A stretch of DNA of 56,481 bases from assembly GCA_910587925.1 (NCBI GenBank), contig CAJUOC010000017.1:1-56481 (forward strand). Direction: 5' to 3'. The DNA comes from an uncultured Muribaculaceae bacterium. GTDB taxonomy: Bacteria > Bacteroidota > Bacteroidia > Bacteroidales > Muribaculaceae. Within the stretch, counting starts at the first letter, position 1, and each line of letters starts with the position of its first letter. A model generated the notes under the pieces. It saw nothing but the letters and a program-made list of their open reading frames with translations, was not told the DNA's origin and made no database searches. The position numbers were made by a program, and so were the translations under genes. Positions 32,399-40,351 of the stretch are shown here, piece after piece.

Positions 32399-33616
32399 AT
32401 GCAGACACCGTCGTCATCCTCATCATCCTCCGCCCCGCGCCGATACTGGCTGCTGGTGGTATTCCTGGTGCTCGCCAGCGCGCTGGGCTCGTTTTTCAAC
32501 GATATGTTCACGCCGGCTCTCCCGGCCATGTGCAGGTTTTTCCATACCTCTGTGCCCACCATGCAGATGGGTATCACCACCGGCATGATAGGGCTGGCCC
32601 TGGGGCAGTTTCTGCTCGGGCCGCTCAGCGACCGCTACGGACGCAAGCCCATACTGATATGCTCGCTGCTGCTGTTTATCGTAGCCGCGGTGGTGAGCGT
32701 GTATTCCACCTCGGTACACTTCTTCATATGGTGCCGTCTTTTCCAGGGGCTCGGGGCGTCGGGAGGCTACTTCCTGGCCCGTACCATGCCGGCCGACATA
32801 TACAGCGGCCGTCCGCTGGCCAAGCTTATGGCGCTGGTGGGAGCCATCAACGGTGTGGCGCCGGCGTCGGCGCCCGTATTCGGCGGTGTCGCCTCCGATA
32901 CATGGGGCTGGCAATCGGTATTTGTGATACTTGCAGTCTTTGCGGCGGTGGTGCTGGTCATCTCGCATTGGGTCAAGGAGTCGCTGCCTCCGTCGCGACG
33001 GGCCACAGGCTCGTGGCTCAGCCTCTTCGGAGGCTATGCCGGGCTGGTGCGCCGCCGCCCGTTTATGGTGCACGTATGCTTCAAAGGGCTTGCGCTCGGG
33101 ATACTTTTTGCATACATATCGGCCTCGCCTTACATACTTCAGAATCATTACGGGCTGTCGCAGACGGTATATGGCCTGGTGATAGGTGCCAACGCACTCT
33201 TTGTGGTGACCGGCTCCATGCTGGCGCTGCGTTTCCGCCCGCTCAAAAGGGCCGCCTTTGCCGGCTCTGGTCTTGTGCTCGCAGCAGTGGCTGCGCAGGC
33301 ATATGCGCTGTGGCATGTCCACAGCATATGGGTCTTTGAGGGCTGCACGGTGATAATGCTGCTCGGCCTGGGCCTGATATTCACCACCACCAACACCCTG
33401 TCGATGAACGAGGGCCGCGACCGCGCAGGCGAGGCCTCGGCCATACTGGGCATATCGGGCTATGTCGTCGGAGCCGTAGCCGCTCCGATGGTCGGTATGG
33501 GCAATGTACTGCACTCGACAGCAATAGTATACCTGTCGCTGGCATGTGCTACATTTGTATGCGCGATCGCTTCGCGGCGATTGGCCCCCGACCTGGATAC
33601 GCAGAGCGGCAAGTGA
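32399..33616 (+). CDS. MFS transporter, Bcr/CflA drug-exporter family
   Basis: A 405-residue inner-membrane carrier with 12 predicted helices. Motif A of the major facilitator superfamily is present as GPLSDRYGRKP near residue 75, and the family motif FFNDMFTPALPAMCRFF appears in the first helix region, typical of Bcr/CflA multidrug exporters. A helix-4 stretch RLFQGLGASGGYFLARTMPADIY also fits. The start is ATG 32399, since the upstream TTG at 32390 has no support. The N-terminus is a serine run encoded by TCA/TCC repeats. It lies 48 bases after feoB and may be co-transcribed; the exported compound is unknown. Confidence 0.88.
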   Translation: MQTPSSSSSSSAPRRYWLLVVFLVLASALGSFFNDMFTPALPAMCRFFHTSVPTMQMGITTGMIGLALGQFLLGPLSDRYGRKPILICSLLLFIVAAVVSVYSTSVHFFIWCRLFQGLGASGGYFLARTMPADIYSGRPLAKLMALVGAINGVAPASAPVFGGVASDTWGWQSVFVILAVFAAVVLVISHWVKESLPPSRRATGSWLSLFGGYAGLVRRRPFMVHVCFKGLALGILFAYISASPYILQNHYGLSQTVYGLVIGANALFVVTGSMLALRFRPLKRAAFAGSGLVLAAVAAQAYALWHVHSIWVFEGCTVIMLLGLGLIFTTTNTLSMNEGRDRAGEASAILGISGYVVGAVAAPMVGMGNVLHSTAIVYLSLACATFVCAIASRRLAPDLDTQSGK

Positions 33617-33681
33617 CGGTCGCGCCGGTGACTTTTTGTCGGTTTTTGGCCTGTGAGTCGCAAATTTTTTAGCTTTTTTAA

Positions 33682-33710
33682 TTGAAATTCAATTTTTAAC
33701 GTTATATTTG
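33682..33710 (+). promoter_or_regulatory. Promoter of the HU gene
   Basis: TTG (33682-33684) and TATATTTG (33703-33710) are separated by 18 bases, a canonical Bacteroidota -33/-7 pair in an AT-rich stretch. The start point is expected near 33716, about 24 bases before the ATG. Confidence 0.75.
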
Positions 33711-33739
33711 CGCAAATAAATCACACAAACCGTACAATC

Positions 33740-34012
33740 ATGAATAAAACCGAACTTGTCAACGCCATCGCCGAGAAGGCCGGCCTGACCAAAGCCCAGT
33801 CTAAAGACGCTCTCGACGCAGCTATCTGCGCCATCGCCGATGCCCTCGCTCAGGACGACAAAGTAGCTATACTCGGTTTCGGTACTTTCTCCGTAGTGGA
33901 GAAGCCCGAGCGTACCGGCATCAACCCCCAGACCAAGCAGCAGATCACCATCGCCGCCCGCAAGAATGTGAAATTCAAGGCCGGCGCCGAGCTCGCCGCC
34001 AAGGTGAAGTAA
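33740..34012 (+). CDS. hup: HU family DNA-binding protein
   Basis: A 90-residue nucleoid protein that binds and bends DNA as a dimer. The sequence opens with MNKTELVNAIAEKAGLTK and has the HU/IHF signature GFGTFSVVEKPERTGINPQTKQQITI, which includes the proline at the tip of the DNA-gripping beta arm, then AARKNVKFKAGAELAAKV. It is monocistronic: its own strong promoter lies upstream and a 26-bp perfect hairpin downstream. Codon use is restricted to frequent codons, as expected for an abundant protein. Confidence 0.97.
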   Translation: MNKTELVNAIAEKAGLTKAQSKDALDAAICAIADALAQDDKVAILGFGTFSVVEKPERTGINPQTKQQITIAARKNVKFKAGAELAAKVK

Positions 34013-34023
34013 ATCAGCTACGC

Positions 34024-34080
34024 CACCGTACAATCACGGGCGCGGCTCCATATCGGAGCCGCGCCCGTGATTGTACGGTG
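34024..34080. terminator. 26-bp perfect inverted repeat, bidirectional terminator
   Basis: Bases 34024-34049 and 34055-34080 are exact inverted repeats with a 5-base loop and a GGGCGCGGCTCC core. It lies 12 bases after the HU stop codon and 4 bases from the stop of the convergent flavodoxin-ferredoxin gene. There is no long T-run, but stem strength and position make it the shared terminator. Confidence 0.8.
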
Positions 34081-34084
34081 TATC

Positions 34085-34825
34085 TTACAGCGTTAGAGGC
34101 TTCTGACCCTTGCGGGCGGTGGCGCGGCCATATCCTACTGCACGGCGCGGGCAGCCGTGGTAGCAGCGCAGGCACAGCGTGCAGCGCCTTCCCCACTGCG
34201 GAGCGCCGCCCCGCATGGCTATATTGCCCAGCGGGCACTCGCGCGCGCATTTGCCGCAGCTCACGCAGCCCTCGGTGGCGTGAAACGGCCTCGGCGACAT
34301 CATAAACCGCCTGAAAAACGGGTATACCACGTAGCTCTTTATCCACGGCATACCGCCGGCGACCACATCGGTCACGCCGCTGCCCCGGCTGATGAGCGCC
34401 GCGATGGCATCGACACGCGCAGGGGCCGCGTCGATCTTGGCGCGGGCCACAGCCGGAGTATCGACATCAAAGCCGGGCAGCAGCACGTAGGTATTGGGCA
34501 TCTGCACACTCCAGCAGCCGCGCAGGTCGGTGGCTCCGGCGCGACGCATGGCGCGCCGCCACAGGCGGTCGGCGCGACCGGTGTCGTCGCCGCAGGTCAT
34601 CACGCAGTAGTGGGGCCGGTCGCCCATACCGGTCTGCGCCGCGATATACTCTGACACCACCGGCGGCAGCCCCCATGAGTAGACCGGAAACACCCATATC
34701 ACGCGCTCCCCGCCGGCTGCAATCGCCCCGGCAGAGGCTATGTCGGCGACGGTGTCGCCCAGGCGGTCGGCCAGCATACGTGCCACCGACAGGCTGTTGC
34801 CGGTGCCGCTGAAGCAGAGTATCAT
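34085..34825 (-). CDS. EFR1-type flavodoxin-ferredoxin protein
   Basis: A 246-residue predicted electron-transfer protein. The N-terminus is a flavodoxin-like FMN-binding domain with the phosphate loop FSGTGNSLSVA at residues 5-15 and FPVYSWGLPP. The C-terminus has two [4Fe-4S] cluster motifs, CVSCGKCARECP and CTLCLRCYHGCP, each CxxCxxCxxxCP. Together this is the EFR1-family arrangement found in anaerobes. It overlaps the end of the Smr gene by four bases (ATGA), so the two are co-translated. Redox partners are unknown. Confidence 0.88.
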   Translation of the reverse strand: MILCFSGTGNSLSVARMLADRLGDTVADIASAGAIAAGGERVIWVFPVYSWGLPPVVSEYIAAQTGMGDRPHYCVMTCGDDTGRADRLWRRAMRRAGATDLRGCWSVQMPNTYVLLPGFDVDTPAVARAKIDAAPARVDAIAALISRGSGVTDVVAGGMPWIKSYVVYPFFRRFMMSPRPFHATEGCVSCGKCARECPLGNIAMRGGAPQWGRRCTLCLRCYHGCPRRAVGYGRATARKGQKPLTL

Positions 34826-35877
34826 CGGCGCGCGCGTCGGATGGTGACCATGGTGGCGCCGAAGCCATACTCGCGGAATGAAGCGTCGGCCACCTCATGC
34901 TCTTTGTATCGGTAAGCAAGCTCCTTCTGCAGCGCGCGCCGCAGCACTCCGTCGCCATTGCCGTGGATAAAGACGATGCGCTGACCGGGATTGCGCAGCT
35001 GCCCGTCCATGATGCGGCGGAAGTAGTCGATCTGATAGTTGAGTATCTCCGATGCCGACATGCCGGCCGTGCTCTCGAGCAACTCGGTGGCGTGCAGGTC
35101 TATCTCCATGATTTCGGGGCGAGCGGCTGCGGCCTTGCTGCGGGCCGGGCCATGATGGGCCCCAGCGGCAGCCTTGGGTTTGGGTGCCGGCATATCGAGC
35201 AGGGGTGTGGTGTCGACGGGCTTCTCGTCGAGGCTTATCTCGAGCACCTGGCTGTCGAAGTAAGGCGAGGGGCGGAAACTGTGCAGCCGGGCAAAGCGCG
35301 TGGCGTCGAGCCGGGCATCGTATGTGAGGGGCGCTTTCAGTGTATAGTCTTTGCCGGTCTTGTATGCAACGGCCTGTACGGATATACGGTCGATAGAGGG
35401 CAGGTCGGCCGTCGAGAGCTCAAATACAAAGTCGGCTGTCGACGGCTCGATGGCTCCGGCGGCGCGCAGCGTCCAGCTGTCGGCGTCGCGCTCGCGGGTG
35501 GCGATGGAGTAGAGCACATGATAGTTTGACAGATTGACCAGTGTGGCGTCGAAAGTGGTGGTGCTGAGATGGCGCAGGTCTGCGGCTTCAAATCCCAGGA
35601 TGAGCGACAGTCGCTCGCCCTCGGGCGACTCCGGCGCAGGCGCCGGTGCCGGAGTGGTGTCTTTCGATGCGGGCGCGGCCTTGGGCTGCGGAGCGGTGGG
35701 GATGGCCGGCGATGTGGGTTTGTCGGCGGCTTTGCCCACCACTACACACTCCTTGATGAGCACCGGTGTCTCGAAGCCGTCTTCATCGGCCACGTAGGCC
35801 AGATTGTCTTTAATGCGTGTGACGGTACCCCCGCCTGTGGCGTTGAGGTATCGTACAGTATCTCCTATGTTGAGCAT
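34822..35877 (-). CDS. DUF2027 / Smr domain protein
   Basis: A 351-residue protein with an N-terminal SH3-like segment (MLNIGDTVRYLNATGGGTVTRIKDNLAYVADEDGFETPVL), a Pro/Ala linker at about residues 52-88, the beta-rich DUF2027 region, a second linker, and a C-terminal Smr domain from about residue 262. The Smr domain has EIDLHATELLES in place of the usual LDLHG and retains HGNGDGVLRRALQKEL. Smr domains often act as nucleases or nucleic-acid binders in mismatch repair, recombination or ribosome rescue; the function of this Bacteroidota version is not established. It lies 18 bases after rarA. Confidence 0.85.
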   Translation of the reverse strand: MLNIGDTVRYLNATGGGTVTRIKDNLAYVADEDGFETPVLIKECVVVGKAADKPTSPAIPTAPQPKAAPASKDTTPAPAPAPESPEGERLSLILGFEAADLRHLSTTTFDATLVNLSNYHVLYSIATRERDADSWTLRAAGAIEPSTADFVFELSTADLPSIDRISVQAVAYKTGKDYTLKAPLTYDARLDATRFARLHSFRPSPYFDSQVLEISLDEKPVDTTPLLDMPAPKPKAAAGAHHGPARSKAAAARPEIMEIDLHATELLESTAGMSASEILNYQIDYFRRIMDGQLRNPGQRIVFIHGNGDGVLRRALQKELAYRYKEHEVADASFREYGFGATMVTIRRARR

Positions 35878-35895
35878 GTCGTATCGTTGATGTTG

Positions 35896-37182
35896 TCATT
35901 GATTGTCGCGGCGCTCGCCCCAACGTGCCTGCTGGAGCGCGGCAGCCTTGTCTTCAGCGGGATTGTGGCAGGGGTGCCAGAATGTGGTGCCGCGCAGATC
36001 GTCGGGCAGAAACTGCTGTCTGACGAAGTTGCCCGGATAGTCGTGTGAGTAGCGGTAGCCTGCGCCGTAGCCGAGTTTCTTCATCAGAGAGGTGGGGGCG
36101 TTGCGCAGGTGCAGCGGTACCGGGCGGTTGCCCGAGCGCTCGACCTCAGCCAGGGCGGCGTCGATAGCCATGTATGCCGAGTTGCTCTTTGCCGATGTGG
36201 CAAGATATACGGTGCACTCGGCCAGCGGAATGCGCCCCTCGGGCATACCTATCTTCTGTATGGCGTCGAAAGTGGCGTTGGCCAGCAGCAGGGCGTTGGG
36301 ATTGGCCAGGCCGATGTCTTCGGCTGCCAGAATCACCAGGCGGCGCGCGATGAACTCGGGGTCCTCGCCCCCGGCTATCATGCGGGCCAGCCAGTATACG
36401 GCGGCGTCGGGGTCGGAGCCGCGCACCGACTTGATGAAGGCCGAGATGATGTCGTAGTGCATCTCGCCGCCCTTGTCGTATGCCTGGGGATTGTTTTGCA
36501 GGCGCTCGGTGACGGTGCGGTCGTCGATGACGATGGTCTCGCCGGCCGGTGTCGACTGCTCGAGCAGGTCGAGGATGTTGAGCAGCTTGCGGGCGTCGCC
36601 GCCGGAGTAGCGGAAGAGGGCGGTTGTCTGGCGTATGTCGAAGCTGCGCGTCGACAGTATCTCGTCGTCGCCCACGGCGCGGTCGAGCAGGGTCCGGAGG
36701 TCGCCCTCGTCGAGCGGATTGAGCGTGTATACCTGCGCGCGCGACAGCAGCGGGCGTATCACCTCAAACGACGGGTTTTCCGTCGTTGCGCCTATTAGCG
36801 TGACAGTGCCGTCCTCGACTGCGCCGAGCAAGCTGTCTTGCTGCGATTTTGAGAAGCGGTGTATCTCGTCGATAAAGAGGATGGGGCGCCCCTCGCTGAA
36901 CATACTGCGCGCCTCGCGGCGGCATTGCTCGATGACCTCGCGCACCTCCTTTACTCCGGCAGATACGGCCGAGAGCGTATGAAAAGTGCTCTTGGTGGCG
37001 CCGGCGATGATGCGGGCCAGTGTGGTCTTGCCCACACCCGGGGGCCCCCAGAGGATAAACGATGCCACGCGTCCGCTCTCAATCATGCGGCGCAGTATGC
37101 CGCCCGGCCCCACCAGATGGGTCTGTCCCATGTACTGGTCGAGTGTCTGCGGGCGGAGTCTTTCGGCAAGCGGCTGTAGCAT
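35896..37182 (-). CDS. rarA: Replication-associated recombination protein A
   Basis: RarA/MgsA is an AAA+ ATPase acting at stalled replication forks. The 428-residue length fits. Walker A is WGPPGVGKTTL (45-55), Walker B LFIDEIHRFSKSQQD, sensor 1 GATTENPSFEV, and the C-terminal tetramerisation region contains LRNAPTSLMKKLGYGAGYRYSHD, typical of the RarA/WRNIP1 family. It leads a small operon with the Smr and flavodoxin-ferredoxin genes on the minus strand. Confidence 0.96.
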   Translation of the reverse strand: MLQPLAERLRPQTLDQYMGQTHLVGPGGILRRMIESGRVASFILWGPPGVGKTTLARIIAGATKSTFHTLSAVSAGVKEVREVIEQCRREARSMFSEGRPILFIDEIHRFSKSQQDSLLGAVEDGTVTLIGATTENPSFEVIRPLLSRAQVYTLNPLDEGDLRTLLDRAVGDDEILSTRSFDIRQTTALFRYSGGDARKLLNILDLLEQSTPAGETIVIDDRTVTERLQNNPQAYDKGGEMHYDIISAFIKSVRGSDPDAAVYWLARMIAGGEDPEFIARRLVILAAEDIGLANPNALLLANATFDAIQKIGMPEGRIPLAECTVYLATSAKSNSAYMAIDAALAEVERSGNRPVPLHLRNAPTSLMKKLGYGAGYRYSHDYPGNFVRQQFLPDDLRGTTFWHPCHNPAEDKAAALQQARWGERRDNQ

Positions 37183-37209
37183 ATCTTCAGGCTGAGTATC
37201 TGATTATGA

Positions 37210-37245
37210 AGCGGAGCCGGGGAAAGTGAATTGCCCGGCTCCGCT
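37210..37245 (-). terminator. Hairpin after the TPR gene
   Basis: AGCGGAGCCGGG (37210-37221) pairs with CCCGGCTCCGCT (37234-37245), a 12-bp stem with a 12-base loop. It lies 38 bases beyond the TPR protein stop, before rarA. Only short T content follows on the minus strand. Confidence 0.65.
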
Positions 37246-37282
37246 GTGATTTATGGGTTTATGCGATGGAAGTGGCGCGGCA

Positions 37283-38899
37283 TCAGTTGTTGCCGAGCTT
37301 CTCGTTGACCTCTTTGAGCAGGGTGCTGTACTCGGCGGCCTTCTCCTTGTCGGGAGCGATGTCGTTGTAGTACTTGATGGTGAAGAGGTAAGCCTCGCGG
37401 TACATGGCCAGGTTGTTGTTGGGGTTGGCGGGGTCGGCGTTCTGCGGGTCCTGGTTGAGGGTGTTTACCATATCGGCATAGGTGGCGATGGCGATATCGT
37501 TGGGGTTGTTGCCGTTCTGGGCCAGCTGCAGGCGGGCCTTGCGCTGGAGCAGCATGGGATTGCCGGGAGCGAGAGCCATGGCCTTGTCGACATACTCCAG
37601 ACCCTTGGTGGCGGCCTCGGCGCGGAGAGCCTGGTCGTCGCCGGCGGTGGCGGCTACGTTGAGGTAGCGGCCCGATGCCGAGAAGAAGTCATTGACCGAG
37701 GGATTTTCCTGCAGGGCGAGGTACTGGGCGTATACGTCGGCGCCCTTCTTGTACTGCTTGTTTTTATTGTAGAGGTTGCTGAGCTCCTGGAGCAGGCTCT
37801 CGTCCTCGGGGAACTTCTGCACGGCGGTCTCATACTGCACCAGTGCGAGCGAGTCCTGGCCAAGGTTGGTCAGAGCGTCGGCATAGGTGGTGTAGTCGAT
37901 GGTGCGGTAGTAGTCGGCGGGGTGCGACGAGAAGTATGCCGGAGCGTAGTCGACAGCCTCCTGATAGCGTTTGAGCAGGTCGAGGTTGATGAAGTGCAGA
38001 CGCTGGGCCTGGAAGCTGTTGGGATTCACAGCCAGCACCTCATCGGCCACGCGCAGCGAGTTGGGGTAGTCTTCGCCGTGGTAGAGCAGCACAGCGTAGC
38101 GCTCCTTGTCCTTGGGGAAGTGGTTGGGGTTCTGGATATAAGTGCCATACTGCTGAGCGGCTTTCTTCCAATAGTTGGCCTTGAAGAGGCTCTCGGCGAG
38201 CTCGCGCTGGCCCAGGGCCGACTCAGGAGCCTTGGAGATAAACTCCTCGAGCTTCTGGATGGAAAACTGCGGGTTTACGGGGAAGTAAGCCTTGGCATAC
38301 TTCACGTAGCCCTCGGGATTCTTCTCGTCGTAGCCGGTGGCCATCTCATACTTGGCGGCAGCCTCGCCGTACTTCTCGTTGGCAAAGAGCATGTCGCCCT
38401 CGAGGATGTATATCGAGGGCTCGGTGTGCTTCGACTTCTTGTGGGCGTCGGCCAGATATTTCTCGATATCCTTGGCATAGGCCACGGGGTCGGCATTGTA
38501 GTATGCGCGGGCGATGTCGACCAGCACCTCGTAGTTTTTCTTGTCCATGCCTGCGGCGGTCTTGAAGTGGTCGCGGGCGGCGGAGGGGTTGTTGTTGAGC
38601 AGCTCGAGAGCGCCCAGGCCGACATAGTTGTAGGGGCAGTCGGCGTTGGCGGCGATACCTGCGTCGAAGCACTTCTTCGCGGCAGCCTTGTCGCCCTGCT
38701 GGAGGTCGACCTGGCCCAGGTAATAATTGGCGAGCGCCTTGTCGGTGGAGGCATCGGCGAGAGTCTTCTCGAGGATGGTCTTGGCATCTTCGTACTGGCC
38801 GGCCTTGTAGTATTCAATACCGTCGAGGTAGCCCTGGCTCTGAGCCGACGCTGTGATGGCGCCGGCGGCGAGCAGTGATATCAGTAGCTTGATTTTCAT
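37283..38899 (-). CDS. Tetratricopeptide repeat protein, exported
   Basis: A 538-residue protein with a signal peptide (MKIKLLISLLAAGAITASAQ) and TPR units throughout: for example YLDGIEYYKAGQYEDAKTILEKTL, ALANYYLGQVDLQQGDKAAAKKCFDAGI, and later SLALVQYETAVQKFPEDESLLQELSNLY. TPR arrays bind other proteins. In Bacteroidales such a gene commonly follows a PstS-like gene in TonB/ExbBD-linked operons, and here too it lies just 43 bases after the PstS-like gene. It therefore probably works in the periplasm with that protein. No enzyme domain is visible. Confidence 0.88.
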   Translation of the reverse strand: MKIKLLISLLAAGAITASAQSQGYLDGIEYYKAGQYEDAKTILEKTLADASTDKALANYYLGQVDLQQGDKAAAKKCFDAGIAANADCPYNYVGLGALELLNNNPSAARDHFKTAAGMDKKNYEVLVDIARAYYNADPVAYAKDIEKYLADAHKKSKHTEPSIYILEGDMLFANEKYGEAAAKYEMATGYDEKNPEGYVKYAKAYFPVNPQFSIQKLEEFISKAPESALGQRELAESLFKANYWKKAAQQYGTYIQNPNHFPKDKERYAVLLYHGEDYPNSLRVADEVLAVNPNSFQAQRLHFINLDLLKRYQEAVDYAPAYFSSHPADYYRTIDYTTYADALTNLGQDSLALVQYETAVQKFPEDESLLQELSNLYNKNKQYKKGADVYAQYLALQENPSVNDFFSASGRYLNVAATAGDDQALRAEAATKGLEYVDKAMALAPGNPMLLQRKARLQLAQNGNNPNDIAIATYADMVNTLNQDPQNADPANPNNNLAMYREAYLFTIKYYNDIAPDKEKAAEYSTLLKEVNEKLGNN

Positions 38900-38942
38900 G
38901 TGATAAGATTATTGTAGTATTGTTTATTTTCTTGAAATGGCG

Positions 38943-39935
38943 TCAGTCGAGCTGTACCACCTGTATGCGTGTGGCGCGGGCAGGCAGTATGCCGGTCTTC
39001 ATGATTATTTTCTGGCCGATGTCGCCGGTGACGAAGGCGTAGAAGCCTCCTGCCAGGCTGCCCGACGCGCCGGTAGTAATCATGTATATCTGACGGAAGA
39101 GCGGGTAGGTGCCGTTGAAGATATTCTCCTGATAGGGCTTGTAGGCGCGGGCCTCGCCCTCGCGGTAGATGCTCAGCACCTTCACGTCGTCGACAATCGA
39201 CGCGCCCTCGACAGGCTCCTCGCTCAGTACAGACATGGCCAGGTCTTCCTTGCTCATGTCGGCCGAGCGCATGTCGGTCGTGATCCAGCTCACGCCCAGC
39301 ACACCGATGGCGTTTTTGTTTTCCATCACGGTGCGGAATACTGCCGGTATCGAGCCTTGGGCATACACGTTGGGGCCGAGAGGCTCGCCGTTGAGCAGCG
39401 AGTCGCGCATGTAGGTCACAAGCGACGAAGCCTTGTCGTCAAACACCACCGAAATCTCGCCGAGCTTGTCGGTGGGCCATATGTCGTTCCATTGGCTTGA
39501 GCGGCCCGAGAGGATGTCGGCGACTTCCTTTATGGTGAGCTTGCCCACGGGATTCTCGGGGTTGACGATGAGAGCTACGGCGTCGACGGCGATTTTGGTC
39601 GAGCGCACGGTGCGGCGCTTGCTCTTGAGTATCTCGCGCTCCTGCTTGGTGACGTCGCGGCTTACCACGATGGTCTTGGTATTGAGGCTCATGAGCGAGT
39701 CAAAAGCCTCGGCCTGGGTGGCATATCGTGCCAGGATGTGGGCCTCGGGATACTGATACTCAAATACGTCGATTTCCTGAGCCATGATGTTTTCAAAGGT
39801 GTTGTCACACACCATGGTAGTGGTGCCCGAGGTATGGGAGTTGGCTTTCTTCTCATACTTCAGACAGCCCGACAGGCCGGCTGCGAGTATGCAGCCGGCC
39901 ATCAGGGCGTATGTGTATCGTGTGAGCTTATTCAT
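38943..39935 (-). CDS. PstS-like substrate-binding lipoprotein
   Basis: A 330-residue predicted lipoprotein (Cys24 in AAGLSGC) with a type II periplasmic-binding fold of the PstS class: VCDNTFENIMAQEIDVFEYQYPEA, TKIAVDAVALIVNPENPVGKLTIKEVADILSGRSSQWND, and RQIYMITTG. It looks like a phosphate-binding-protein relative, but no pstCAB genes are adjacent. Such stand-alone PstS-like genes are usual in Bacteroidales next to ExbBD/TonB and TPR genes. Its start overlaps the small membrane protein gene by eight bases. Actual ligand unknown. Confidence 0.86.
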   Translation of the reverse strand: MNKLTRYTYALMAGCILAAGLSGCLKYEKKANSHTSGTTTMVCDNTFENIMAQEIDVFEYQYPEAHILARYATQAEAFDSLMSLNTKTIVVSRDVTKQEREILKSKRRTVRSTKIAVDAVALIVNPENPVGKLTIKEVADILSGRSSQWNDIWPTDKLGEISVVFDDKASSLVTYMRDSLLNGEPLGPNVYAQGSIPAVFRTVMENKNAIGVLGVSWITTDMRSADMSKEDLAMSVLSEEPVEGASIVDDVKVLSIYREGEARAYKPYQENIFNGTYPLFRQIYMITTGASGSLAGGFYAFVTGDIGQKIIMKTGILPARATRIQVVQLD

Positions 39936-40194
39936 CGTCGCGGCGTGTGAAGTCCTTGTATTGGCGCCATGCGCGGAAAAATCCGTACACGATGAGCACT
40001 ATGCCCACGATATAGCGGGTCCAGGCCCAGTCGGTGCTCCAGTCAAAGAAGTTGATGAGCAGGAGTACTCCCATGCCCACATAGATGATGACCATGAATA
40101 TGCCGAATGTCACGCCCAGCAGGGTGCGGGTCGAGGGCAGGGAAGATTTGCGGGTGGGGCGCTCGGGGCGTCCGGTTTCGCTTAAATTGCTCAT
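39928..40194 (-). CDS. Small membrane protein upstream of PstS-like gene
   Basis: An 88-residue protein with two predicted helices, VTFGIFMVIIYVGMGVLLLINFF (about 29-51) and YIVGIVLIVYGFFRAW (about 62-77), and charged ends. I cannot name the family, but similar short two-helix proteins precede PstS-like genes in other Bacteroidales. It ends in RRDDE with eight bases overlapping the start of the PstS-like gene (ATGAATAA), so they are translated together. It is the first gene of the operon. Confidence 0.8.
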   Translation of the reverse strand: MSNLSETGRPERPTRKSSLPSTRTLLGVTFGIFMVIIYVGMGVLLLINFFDWSTDWAWTRYIVGIVLIVYGFFRAWRQYKDFTRRDDE

Positions 40195-40299
40195 AATATT
40201 TATTTTAATAGTTGATAAATCAATAGCATACGGCAGTGGTGCCGTTGTATAGATTTAACACTTGGGATTAAAATAAGTTCGCCGCGGCATGCGGGCATG

Positions 40300-40307
40300 T
40301 AAAGGTA
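40300..40307 (-). promoter_or_regulatory. Likely -7 element of the small-membrane-protein/pstS/TPR operon
   Basis: TACCTTTA on the minus strand is one base off TAnnTTTG, about 105 bases before the ATG. The leader it would create contains an ACGGCA/TGCCGT hairpin (40230-40245), which may influence expression. The -33 element is weak. Confidence 0.4.
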
Positions 40308-40351
40308 GCTATTTTTTGACGACCTGCGCTGCATATCGGCGTGAAAATTTA

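Noticed and set aside
32402..32440. TCA/TCC repeat at the start of the MFS gene as a phase-variable tract
   Set aside because: The repeat unit keeps the reading frame (serine codons), so slippage would not switch the gene off.
37253..38878. Open frame of 541 codons on plus, opposite the TPR gene
   Set aside because: It is a shadow of codon bias in a GC-rich gene. The minus-strand frame has a signal peptide and TPR repeats, and the plus frame has no recognisable domain.
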